Source: Desulfobacteraceae bacterium UBA2174 (lineage in GTDB: Bacteria; Desulfobacterota; Desulfobacteria; Desulfobacterales; UBA2174). From it: a DNA stretch of 64,000 nt. The position numbers were made by a program, and so were the translations under genes. Location of the stretch: the NCBI GenBank assembly GCA_002327445.1, contig DCWA01000013.1, forward strand, positions 24,277 through 88,276, in the 5' to 3' direction. This document shows positions 8,645 to 16,099 of this stretch, piece after piece (position 1 is the first letter of the stretch; each line of letters begins with the position of its first letter). A model generated the notes under the pieces. It made no database searches, was not told where the DNA came from, and saw only the letters and a list, made by a program, of their open reading frames with translations.

Positions 8645-9514
8645 CTATTTCTTGTTCCCATCCGAATCGTATTCGTACCAGCCCCTACCTGTCTTTCTCC
8701 CCAAGTGCCCCGCCTTGACTTTGCGCCGAAGCAGTAGCGGCGGATAAAAACGCGGATCTCCCGTCTCCTGATACATGGCGGTCATCGCACCAAACGTGAC
8801 ATCGAGACCGACCATGTCCCCGGTTTCGAAAATCCCCATCTTCCGCCCCGAGCCAAGCCGCAACCCCTTGTCGATATCCTCCACGGTGGCGACCCCCTCT
8901 TCAACCAGCTTCATCGCCTCTATCGTGGACGGAAAATTGATCCGGTTGATGACGAAACCGGCGACATCCCGATTGACCATGATCGGCTCCTTGCCGATCT
9001 TCTTGACAAAGTTTTTGCCAATCTGGGCGGTTTCGTCGGTGGTGGCGATGCCTTTGATGACCTCCACCGCTTGCATCATCGGCACCGGGCTGAAAAAATG
9101 TATCCCGAGAACCTGTTGTGGCCTTTTGGTCATGGCGGCCAGCTCGGTAATGGGAATCGCCGAAGTGTTGCTGGCAATCAATGCCCGCGGTTGGCAATGG
9201 CGGTCCAACTGGCCGAAAATCTCTTTTTTGAGGTCTATTTTTTCGAACACGGCTTCGATAACCAAATCGACTTCGGCGCCGGCGCTGAAATCGCCGACCG
9301 GATGAATCCTGGCCAGAATCGCCTCTTTGGCTTCGTTCAGCTTTCCCTTTTCCAAAAACTTGCCGACCGACCAGGAAATGGATTGGACCGCCCGATCCAA
9401 TGCCTCGTGGTTGACGTCATTCAGATAAACGTCAATTCCTGCCTGAGCACAAACCTGGGCGATTCCACTTCCCATCAATCCGGAACCGACCACCATGACC
9501 TTTTTGATTTCCAT
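8645..9514 (-). CDS. 3-hydroxyacyl-CoA dehydrogenase
   Basis: A 289-residue single-function 3-hydroxyacyl-CoA dehydrogenase (Hbd/PaaH family), oxidising an L-3-hydroxyacyl-CoA with NAD+. The Rossmann motif VVGSGLMGSGIAQ lies at residues 8-20, EAVFE near 90, SNTSAIPI near 117, HFFSPVP with the catalytic His near 138, and NRINFP further on. The start at 9514 follows AGGAGG. This is the first gene of the operon hydroxyacyl-CoA dehydrogenase, acyl-CoA dehydrogenase, thiolase. A sigma-54 promoter lies about 500 bases upstream at 10017-10032. Confidence 0.92.
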   Translation of the reverse strand: MEIKKVMVVGSGLMGSGIAQVCAQAGIDVYLNDVNHEALDRAVQSISWSVGKFLEKGKLNEAKEAILARIHPVGDFSAGAEVDLVIEAVFEKIDLKKEIFGQLDRHCQPRALIASNTSAIPITELAAMTKRPQQVLGIHFFSPVPMMQAVEVIKGIATTDETAQIGKNFVKKIGKEPIMVNRDVAGFVINRINFPSTIEAMKLVEEGVATVEDIDKGLRLGSGRKMGIFETGDMVGLDVTFGAMTAMYQETGDPRFYPPLLLRRKVKAGHLGRKTGRGWYEYDSDGNKK

Positions 9515-9654
9515 TCTATTCCTCCTGCGATGATAAGTAGCTGTCACGAAATAACCTTTACACTGTCGGTCATGGTTCGGCGCAGGACACGGGCGGGGGG
9601 TTTGAGTCCGGGGTTGTATGGAAGCATGGTTTGTAACCCTCGCCGACTGTGAAA

Positions 9655-9880
9655 ATCCCCCCGACCCCCTTTGCAAAAGGGGGGGGGATATTTGAAGTTT
9701 TGCAAAAGGGGGGATATTTGGGGTTTTGCGAAAGGAGGAGATATTTTGGCCTTTGGCAAAGGGGGAGATATTCCGAGGCTATTTTCGGATCGCATGCCGG
9801 AAAGGATCGCATGCCGGCAAGTTTCCGAAAACAGCAGAACATTCCCCCCTTTAAAAAAGGGGGGTCAGGGGGGATTTCTA
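9655..9880. repeat. G-rich tandem and inverted repeats in the leader of the beta-oxidation operon
   Basis: Four imperfect units of 26-28 bases run from about 9669 to 9780, each shaped TTTGCAAAAGGGGGGATATTT. They are followed by two copies of GGATCGCATGCCGG (about 9787-9815) and by an inverted repeat of CCCCCCTTT and AAAGGGGGG around 9843-9865. Similar C/G-run repeats are common between genes in this group. The rest of 9515-10275 holds the sigma-54 promoter and a palindrome annotated separately, and no gene. Confidence 0.75.
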
Positions 9881-10016
9881 TTACCCGATAAATCTTCTCC
9901 ATCACCGCTTCCGTTTCTACCATTTTTCAAATCACCCGAGAAACATCCGCGCATTCCGTCCGCCAGCCGTATCGATCCCCGCAAAGAGAGACGCAAACGC
10001 GATTTAAGCAGGAGGA

Positions 10017-10032
10017 AGCAAAATCTTTGCCA
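10017..10032 (-). promoter_or_regulatory. sigma-54 promoter
   Basis: On the minus strand the 16 bases read TGGCAAAGATTTTGCT, matching the consensus TGGCAC-N5-TTGCT with one change and with exact GG-N10-GC spacing. It faces the 3-hydroxyacyl-CoA dehydrogenase operon. A sigma-54 activator gene begins its 3' end 244 bases upstream, as expected for a locally acting regulator. Confidence 0.75.
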
Positions 10033-10191
10033 GATGGTCGTTTTTTTTCGATTAACCGGGATTTCGTTTTCGTAAAGACAGTTGGAGCGACTGACAGACC
10101 ATCGATGCGGCAAACCCTGCGGAAGGTAAAATGTCTAAATCCCGCTACAGTCTTTGGAGGGAGGAGGGATCAAAGAGTTGGTTTTCCGGAC

Positions 10192-10207
10192 TTCAGCCGG
10201 GGCTGAA
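10192..10207. promoter_or_regulatory. candidate upstream activator site
   Basis: A perfect palindrome, TTCAGCC-GG-GGCTGAA, lies about 160 bases upstream of the sigma-54 promoter, the distance typical of activator binding sites. Binding by the adjacent regulator is inferred from position and symmetry only. Confidence 0.4.
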
Positions 10208-10275
10208 CAGAATTCTCTACATGTCTTGCTCTCTATACATTTAATGAACCAAAATCACAATGAGGCCAAAAAAAA

Positions 10276-11694
10276 TCACTCAATGCCGTATTTTTTCATT
10301 TTCTGATAGAGCCCGGTGCGATGAATCCCCAGCAGGGCAGCGGCTTTGACACGATTATTGCCACAGCTTTCCAGGGCCGACATCACCGCCTTGCGCTCCG
10401 CGCTCTCCAGGATTTCCTTGAGGGAAGACGTTCCGGCGGCCACTGGATTTTTATACGGCGGGGTTTCGCGAACGGAAATCGGCAGATCCGCCAGTTCAAT
10501 TCGCCCCTCTTGGCAGACAATCATGGCCCGTTCCACGACATTGCGCAACTCGCGCACATTACCGGGCCAGGGGTAGTTTCGGATCGCCTCCAGGACCTGA
10601 CCGCTGACGTGATGCACCGGCTGCTTCCGCGTTTCGTTCAGCCTGTTCATCACATGTTTGAAAATCAGGGGGATATCCTCAGGAATGGCTCTCAGTGGAG
10701 GAAGATTGATGCTGATCACGTTCAACCGATAGTAGAGATCCAGGCGAAACATTCCGGTGCCGATCATTTTTTCAAGGTTCTGGTTGGTGGCGCTGATCAA
10801 CCTGAAATCCACCGGCCTGGGGCCCTTGCCACCGATTCGCTCCACCTCCTTTTCTTGCAGCACCCGCATTAACTTGACCTGCACATCGCTGGGCATATCC
10901 CCGATTTCATCCAAAAATATGGTGCCCTTATCCGCCAGTTCGAATTTGCCCGGCTTGCCTTTCTTATTCGCTCCGGTGAAGGCCCCTTCTTCATAGCCAA
11001 ACAGTTCGGCCTCAATCAAATCGTGGGGGATGGCGGCACAGTTGACCCGAACGAAATTGTTTCCGGCGCGGGGGCTGGCCCGGTGTATGCTGTGGGCGAA
11101 AAGCTCCTTGCCGGTCCCCGACTCCCCCACGATAATGACGGAGACATCATTTTCGGCCGCTTGAAGCGCAAGGGTCTTGGCCTGCCGGATCGGCTCGGAG
11201 TCTCCGATGATCGAATCGAAGGTGTAGCGGCTTCCATTCAGCGCGTTCAGCTCTTCTTTGTAGAAATCCAGATTCCGTTCCAGCTTGTCGATACGCCGGT
11301 AAAGCGATTTGAGCTTTTCATGGCTCATGAACATGAGTTTTCCAACCACACCGACAATCCGATTCCCCCGTTTGAGAGGTATTCGGCCCACGACGCGCCA
11401 CTGGTTGTCGAGCAACATGCTACGGCCGATCTCCGCCTTGCCGGTTTCCAACACGCGCAGCGTTCCGGTCTCCGGGCTGACTTCCGAAATATGACGACCG
11501 ATGGCCTCTTGGGGCGGCAACAGATAAATGCCATCGTTGGCACGGCTCATGAAGCGGACGATGCCATGGGAATCGATAAGGATCATCGATTCATAGGGAT
11601 TGTCCAGCAACGCCATCAAGAGCTCTTGGGGAATCGAGGTCAACTGCTCCTCAACCCGAATCTTATCCTCAGCGTGATCTTCTTTCGGCGCCAT
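10276..11694 (-). CDS. sigma-54-dependent transcriptional activator (PAS-AAA-Fis)
   Basis: A 472-residue activator. An N-terminal PAS-like sensory domain covers about residues 25-125, then a short coiled linker. The AAA+ domain has Walker A GESGTGKE at 190-197, the sigma-54 contact loop GAFTGA at 237-242 and Walker B GTIFLDEIGD at 257-266. A Fis-type helix-turn-helix lies at the C-terminus (NNRVKAAALLGIHRTGLYQKMKKYG). The absence of a receiver domain suggests direct ligand sensing by PAS, possibly an aromatic or alicyclic acid or its CoA ester (inference). It lies upstream of the beta-oxidation operon and its sigma-54 promoter, on the same strand, and probably controls it. Confidence 0.92.
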   Translation of the reverse strand: MAPKEDHAEDKIRVEEQLTSIPQELLMALLDNPYESMILIDSHGIVRFMSRANDGIYLLPPQEAIGRHISEVSPETGTLRVLETGKAEIGRSMLLDNQWRVVGRIPLKRGNRIVGVVGKLMFMSHEKLKSLYRRIDKLERNLDFYKEELNALNGSRYTFDSIIGDSEPIRQAKTLALQAAENDVSVIIVGESGTGKELFAHSIHRASPRAGNNFVRVNCAAIPHDLIEAELFGYEEGAFTGANKKGKPGKFELADKGTIFLDEIGDMPSDVQVKLMRVLQEKEVERIGGKGPRPVDFRLISATNQNLEKMIGTGMFRLDLYYRLNVISINLPPLRAIPEDIPLIFKHVMNRLNETRKQPVHHVSGQVLEAIRNYPWPGNVRELRNVVERAMIVCQEGRIELADLPISVRETPPYKNPVAAGTSSLKEILESAERKAVMSALESCGNNRVKAAALLGIHRTGLYQKMKKYGIE

Positions 11695-11699
11695 CTTTG

Positions 11700-11852
11700 A
11701 TGCCTTCGTAAAAAATCCGAATTGTCATCCCGAGCGCAGCGAGGGATCTCTACGTAACGTAAAACGAAATGTATCATAATAGCGGATGTTCGAGATTCCT
11801 CGTCGCAAGCTCCTCGGAATGACAATGGCTGTTTTCGGCTTTTTTACGACGT
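11700..11852. repeat. ~150-bp dispersed repeat element, copy B (inverted relative to copy A)
   Basis: The reverse complement matches copy A at 5222-5374 nearly base for base, differing by a few substitutions and a short indel at the TTTTACG segment. It sits just upstream of the sigma-54 activator gene. The two copies therefore bracket the 6.3-kb beta-oxidation and regulator block as inverted repeats. Confidence 0.85.
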
Positions 11853-11965
11853 TATCATCTTTTATTCCTCTTTGACATCCAACCGACAAAAGAGGATAAC
11901 ACACTGGCCGCGGCAAGCGGAAGAGCCGATGAGCCCTTGAAAATCGGGCGGCGGGAAGAACCGGG

Positions 11966-11995
11966 GAACCGGACGGCGCCGATTCCCCGGACCAG
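11966..11995. terminator. hairpin downstream of gcdA
   Basis: CCGGGGAA and its complement TTCCCCGG flank a GC-rich loop immediately after the minus-strand gcdA stop. No T run follows, so it may be an mRNA 3'-end stabiliser rather than an intrinsic terminator. Confidence 0.35.
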
Positions 11996-12000
11996 GGTGT

Positions 12001-13734
12001 TCAACCCTTGATGATGCGGGGCAGGATCAGGTGGTGCTGGGGGCAGATGGATTTGGGATGCTGGTAGGCCGCCCCGGCGAAGGCCACCATGTATTGGCGC
12101 AGGGCCGCCACCGGCACGATCTCGTCGAGCATCCCCGTGCGGGCGCAAAACAGGGGGCGCGACTTGTCGTGGTATTCCCGGGCGAGCTGGTTCATCTTCT
12201 CGATCACCGGCTCCAGCGGCTTGCCGGCGTCCTTTTCCTTCACCAGACGCCGGGCGTAGGTGGCCACCGCGGCCGTCTCGCCGTGCATCACGTAGATCTC
12301 CGAGGCCACCGTACCCAGGGTGAAGGCGTTGTGGCGGTTGGCCGTCGGTCCGCCCATGACGTAATGGGCCGCGGCACTGCCCTTGCGCAGCACCACCAGC
12401 ATCATGGGAACGTCGGTCTGCTGGATCGAGTAAATCAGCGACTGGCCCAGACCGAGGAGCTCGGCCTTCTCGGCCGTATCGCCCACGTCGATGCCCGAGG
12501 TGTCCTGGAACCAGATGACGGGGATCCGGTCGCGGCCGCAGAGGATGACGAAGTCATTCATCTTGATCAGGCCCTGCCGGTAAAGCTTGCCGCCGATGCC
12601 CGGATAGTCGGCGTACTCCGGGTATCCCTTGCCCAGGTACCCCTGGCGGTTGCCGATGCAGCCCACCAGGTAACCGTCGACCTTGCACAGGCCGGTGTAG
12701 ACTTCCGGACCATAATCCGGCCGGAACTCCATGTGCTGGCTGCCGTCCACCAGACGCGCCAGGATCTGGTCGAACTCGTAGACCTTCTTGGGCTCCATGG
12801 GCAGAAGCCGGTAGACGTCCTCCGGCGGATAGGCCGGCGGTTCGGGCTTGGCGACCCGGAAGAACTCCGGATGGTAGGAGGGCATCTGGGCCATGTATTC
12901 CTTGAGCCCGTCGAGAACCCCCTCTTCCGTCTCGAACATGTAGCGGAAAAAGCCGGTCACGTCGTAGTGGGTCTTCACCGATCCGGGCGGTTTGGCCTTG
13001 AACTGGCGGGACTTTTCGATGAGGTTTTCGGCCATCTCGGTGTCGAAGCCGCCCTTGGGGGCCATCCCCGAGACGATCCCGGCCCCGCCCACGGCGATAT
13101 TGCAGTTTTTGTGGGCGAACAGGACCGTAGGGCTGATTCCCTGGTAGCCGCCGCCGGCAGGGTTGGTGCCGTAAATGCCGGCCAGCACCGGGATGCCCAT
13201 CTGCTCCAGCTCGGCATGGCGGTAAAACGGGGTTCCGGCCCCGCGCCGGTTGGCGTAGAACTTCTCCTGCTCCGGCAGCTTGGCGCCGCTGCAGTTCACC
13301 AGCCATACCAAGGGGATGTTGAGGCGCTTCGCCAGGTCGGTGACGCGCAGGATGTTCTCCGACTGGCCCGGCAGCCATGCCCCGGCCATCACCTTGTTAT
13401 CGAAGCCGATGATCACGGCCCATTTGCCGCCGATCTTGCCCAGGCCGTCGATGACGTTGGTGGTGCCTTCCTCGTTTTCCAGGGGGTTGAACAGGGTGTG
13501 CAGCGGGCACCAGGTGCCCGGGTCCACGAGGTATTCCAGGCGCTGCCAGACGGTCATCTCCCCGCGGGCGTTGATCTTCTCGGTGGGAAAGCCCGCGTTG
13601 TGGACCGCCTCGACGGCCTTGGCCACCTCGGCTTCGGCGTCTTTCATTGCCTGGACGTTGTCTTCAGTACGTTTGATCTCCCCTTTTTTGAGCTCGCGGC
13701 CCAAAGGGGGCATCTTCTCGAAATACGGTCTCAT
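12001..13734 (-). CDS. gcdA: glutaconyl-CoA decarboxylase alpha subunit (carboxyltransferase)
   Basis: A 577-residue carboxyltransferase that moves CO2 from glutaconyl-CoA to the biotin carrier, giving crotonyl-CoA. It resembles Acidaminococcus GcdA along its whole length as I recall it: MPPLGRELKK near the N-terminus, GAWLPGQSE, GTPFYRHAEL, GIYGTNPAGGGY, TGIDVGDTAEKAELLGLGQS and the C-terminal HPKSICPQHHLILPR. The start at 13734 follows AGGAG. It closes an operon that also supplies the biotin carrier, the membrane beta subunit and a glutaryl-CoA dehydrogenase, which separates it from propionyl- or methylcrotonyl-CoA carboxylase subunits. Confidence 0.93.
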   Translation of the reverse strand: MRPYFEKMPPLGRELKKGEIKRTEDNVQAMKDAEAEVAKAVEAVHNAGFPTEKINARGEMTVWQRLEYLVDPGTWCPLHTLFNPLENEEGTTNVIDGLGKIGGKWAVIIGFDNKVMAGAWLPGQSENILRVTDLAKRLNIPLVWLVNCSGAKLPEQEKFYANRRGAGTPFYRHAELEQMGIPVLAGIYGTNPAGGGYQGISPTVLFAHKNCNIAVGGAGIVSGMAPKGGFDTEMAENLIEKSRQFKAKPPGSVKTHYDVTGFFRYMFETEEGVLDGLKEYMAQMPSYHPEFFRVAKPEPPAYPPEDVYRLLPMEPKKVYEFDQILARLVDGSQHMEFRPDYGPEVYTGLCKVDGYLVGCIGNRQGYLGKGYPEYADYPGIGGKLYRQGLIKMNDFVILCGRDRIPVIWFQDTSGIDVGDTAEKAELLGLGQSLIYSIQQTDVPMMLVVLRKGSAAAHYVMGGPTANRHNAFTLGTVASEIYVMHGETAAVATYARRLVKEKDAGKPLEPVIEKMNQLAREYHDKSRPLFCARTGMLDEIVPVAALRQYMVAFAGAAYQHPKSICPQHHLILPRIIKG

Positions 13735-13788
13735 GATCGACTCCTGTCGCTTGCGTGGCGGATGCGCCGGGCGCAATCCTCCCGATGC

Positions 13789-14004
13789 TTATTCGATGAC
13801 GGCCAGCACATCGTCTTCTTCCACCTTGTCGCCCACCTTGACCAGCACTTCCTTGACCGTGCCGTCGCAAGGCACGAAGACCTCGGTTTCCATCTTCATG
13901 GCCTCGATGACCAAGGCATCGTCGTCTTCCTCGACCTTGTCGCCAGCCTTGATCTTCACCGCCGCGATCTTGCCCGCCAGGGGGGCCAGAATTTTTTCCG
14001 CCAT
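13789..14004 (-). CDS. gcdC: biotin carrier subunit of glutaconyl-CoA decarboxylase
   Basis: A 71-residue stand-alone biotinyl domain. The biotin-accepting lysine lies in EAMKMETE near residue 36, between two half-domain repeats (AGDKVEEDD and VGDKVEEDD). It lacks the long Ala/Pro-rich linker found at the N-terminus of many GcdC proteins, so it is a minimal carrier. It would shuttle carboxyl groups between GcdA and the Na+-pumping GcdB. Confidence 0.88.
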   Translation of the reverse strand: MAEKILAPLAGKIAAVKIKAGDKVEEDDDALVIEAMKMETEVFVPCDGTVKEVLVKVGDKVEEDDVLAVIE

Positions 14005-14145
14005 GTGTCTTCTCCTTTCCGATGTCTGTTGAACAGAACGATATTGCCGTCGTTTTAAGAGCGCCTGCGGCCGGATCGACTTCCCGCCGCGCCAGAATTT
14101 CTCCTTGGAACAAAAAACACCGACGGCCCGAGGGTGACCCGGCGT

Positions 14146-14556
14146 CTAATCCCGAGCGCCGTCACCCTGCCCGGGAGGCCAGGCGCCGCGTTCCTCCAGG
14201 ACGGCTTGCAGGGTCTTGAGGGCCGCGTTGGTGGCCGGCATCCCGCCGTAGATGAAGGTCTGGAAAATCGTTTCGGCGATCTCCCCGGCCGTGCAGCCCA
14301 CGTTGAGGGCCGCGTGAATGTGCAGCTTCAGCTCATCGACCCGGGACAGGACGGTCAGGGCCGCGACGGTGACCAGTTGCCGGGTCCGGTGGGGAATCTT
14401 TTCCCGGGCGTACATTTTTCCGGTGATGAAAAGGGACAGGTCCCTGGCCAGATCCTTGTCGAAGGCCTTCCACAAGACATAGGGCGGCTCGTCCTTGACC
14501 CCCGAGAAGTACAGCGCGGCCGTCTTTCTGGTTTTTTCCACGATGTCGTCGCTCAC
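14146..14556 (-). CDS. carboxymuconolactone decarboxylase family protein
   Basis: A 136-residue protein of the CMD/AhpD-like fold, with the family signature EKIPHRTRQLVTVAALTVLSR...HIHAALNVGCTAGEIAETIFQ. The single Cys in NVGCTAGE means the AhpD CxxC redox pair is missing. The start is probably GTG at 14554-14556, overlapping the stop of the small membrane subunit as GTGA, which implies translational coupling. It is embedded between gcd subunit genes, where no such enzyme is required by the known reaction; its role is unknown. Confidence 0.8.
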   Translation of the reverse strand: MSDDIVEKTRKTAALYFSGVKDEPPYVLWKAFDKDLARDLSLFITGKMYAREKIPHRTRQLVTVAALTVLSRVDELKLHIHAALNVGCTAGEIAETIFQTFIYGGMPATNAALKTLQAVLEERGAWPPGQGDGARD

Positions 14557-14699
14557 GGGCGCATCTCCTGTACCGATTCGTTTTTCTTCTTGGAAAACTT
14601 CTCCAGCAGGGTCACCATGACAAAGATCATGCCGGCGCAGAGATAGGCGATGACGATGGTCGCCGCGTAGGTGAAGAAAGCCGCTCCCCACATGCTCAT
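14553..14699 (-). CDS. small membrane subunit (OadG/GcdD-like) of the Na+-pumping decarboxylase
   Basis: A 48-residue protein with one membrane segment (about residues 7-32, AAFFTYAATIVIAYLCAGMI) and a positively charged tail, SKKKNE. This is the layout of the gamma/delta subunit that anchors the carboxyltransferase to the membrane pump. It follows gcdB by 14 bases with a strong AAGGAGG site. It is shorter than usual and lacks the Pro-rich C-terminal region, so assignment leans on position. Confidence 0.65.
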   Translation of the reverse strand: MSMWGAAFFTYAATIVIAYLCAGMIFVMVTLLEKFSKKKNESVQEMRP

Positions 14700-14713
14700 G
14701 GTTCCCTCCTTGT

Positions 14714-15967
14714 CTATTTCGCCAGCAGGCTGCAGTAGATGCCGGCGATGATCGCCGTGGTGATGACGCCGCTGATGTTGGCGCCCAGCGCCTCGGGCAG
14801 CACGATGGCCTTCTTGTTGGCCTTGAAGATCGTCTTCTGGGCCACCTTGGCCGTGGTGGGCACGCAACTGACCCCGGCGATCCCGATGGCCGGATTATAT
14901 TTTCCGCCGGAGACGAAATACAGGAAATAGCCTCCGATGATCCCGCCGATGGCGGAGACGAACAGGGAAAGAATCCCCAACAGCAGCAGGGGCAGCACCT
15001 TGGGATCCATGATGGTGTTGGCGTCGCACAGAACGCCCAGCAGCAGCCCGAGAAACATCGTGGACAGAAAGAGCACCGGTCCCTGGAGCAGCTCCACATA
15101 CTCCTTGATTCCCGACTCCCGGACAACGACGCCGAAAAAGAGGCTGAAGATCAGCGGTGCGGCCACCGGCAGCAGAAAGGAGAGAAAGACGCAAGCGACC
15201 ACGGCAAAAAGCATCTTCTGGCCGGAGGTGATCTCCCTTTTCTTCTTGGGAGGCGGCGGCTTGATGGCGATGAGTCGTTTCGGCACCAGCAGCTTGACCA
15301 GGTAGGGATACCCGCCGTAAGCGAACCCCAGATACAGATAGGCGATCACGGCGATGGGAACGAACAGCTCCGGGGCCAGGCGCAGAGCGGTGAACAGCAC
15401 CATCGGGCCGTCGGCGCCGCCGATGATGGCGATGGCCGCGGCCTGCTGCGGGGTATAGCCGAAGACCTGGGCGATGGGCAGGGTGAGAATGGTGCCCAGC
15501 TCGGCGAACAGGGCGATGGTCATGCTCTGGAAGGGGCGGACCATGACATAGCCCACATCCAGCAGGGCGCCGATGCCCATGAACACGATGCAGGCGATCA
15601 GCCCGTTGCTGAAGGTGAAGGTGTAGATCGGCTGCAGCCAGTCGATCTGCAGGATCGTCATCAAGTCGGCGGCGTTGCGGACCGCGTCCGGCGTGGCGCC
15701 CGCCTGGTTCTCGAGAAAGAGCGTTCCCATGCCGCCATGCAGATTCAACGGATCGAAAAACATGATGGCCGCGTTGACCGTCGCCATGCCCAGTCCCATG
15801 GGGATCATCAACAGGGCCTCCAGGGTGCCCTTTTTCCCCAGGTAGACCAGCAGCAGGCCCAGCAGGATGAGAAAAATCCGGGCGAAGGCGATCTCGGGAT
15901 TCCGGGAAAAAGACTCCGCCAGCGTCGTCACGCCTTGAAACACATTGATCATCGCATCCCAGGTCAT
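14714..15967 (-). CDS. gcdB: Na+-translocating decarboxylase beta subunit
   Basis: A 417-residue polytopic membrane protein of the OadB/GcdB family, which decarboxylates carboxybiotin and pumps Na+ outward. Characteristic segments are visible: MGIGALLDVGYVMVRP, AIIGGADGPMVLFTA with the family's conserved Asp, GKYNPAIGIAGVSCVPTTAKVAQ, and EALGANISGVITTAIIAGIY at the end. The start at 15967 follows GGAGAAGGA. It lies between the glutaryl-CoA dehydrogenase gene and the small subunit gene, so the pump is dedicated to glutaconyl-CoA. Confidence 0.93.
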   Translation of the reverse strand: MTWDAMINVFQGVTTLAESFSRNPEIAFARIFLILLGLLLVYLGKKGTLEALLMIPMGLGMATVNAAIMFFDPLNLHGGMGTLFLENQAGATPDAVRNAADLMTILQIDWLQPIYTFTFSNGLIACIVFMGIGALLDVGYVMVRPFQSMTIALFAELGTILTLPIAQVFGYTPQQAAAIAIIGGADGPMVLFTALRLAPELFVPIAVIAYLYLGFAYGGYPYLVKLLVPKRLIAIKPPPPKKKREITSGQKMLFAVVACVFLSFLLPVAAPLIFSLFFGVVVRESGIKEYVELLQGPVLFLSTMFLGLLLGVLCDANTIMDPKVLPLLLLGILSLFVSAIGGIIGGYFLYFVSGGKYNPAIGIAGVSCVPTTAKVAQKTIFKANKKAIVLPEALGANISGVITTAIIAGIYCSLLAK

Positions 15968-16099
15968 CTTCCTTCTCCCCTGCCGGGACCGCCAATCATC
16001 GCCGGCCTGGCCCGCTCCTGAGCAGGAACGGGCCAAGCCAGCGAAAACACCTTCGAAATGAGCCGATTCACCTTCGCTCGGCAAGTCCCAGGAAAAAGA

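Noticed and set aside
9669..9780. Possible small CRISPR array
   Set aside because: The units are contiguous, degenerate and lack unique spacers; no cas gene is near.
12031..14058. A 675-codon plus-strand open frame opposite gcdA and the biotin carrier gene
   Set aside because: Shadow of the clearly identified minus-strand genes; the product is His- and Gly-rich without motifs.
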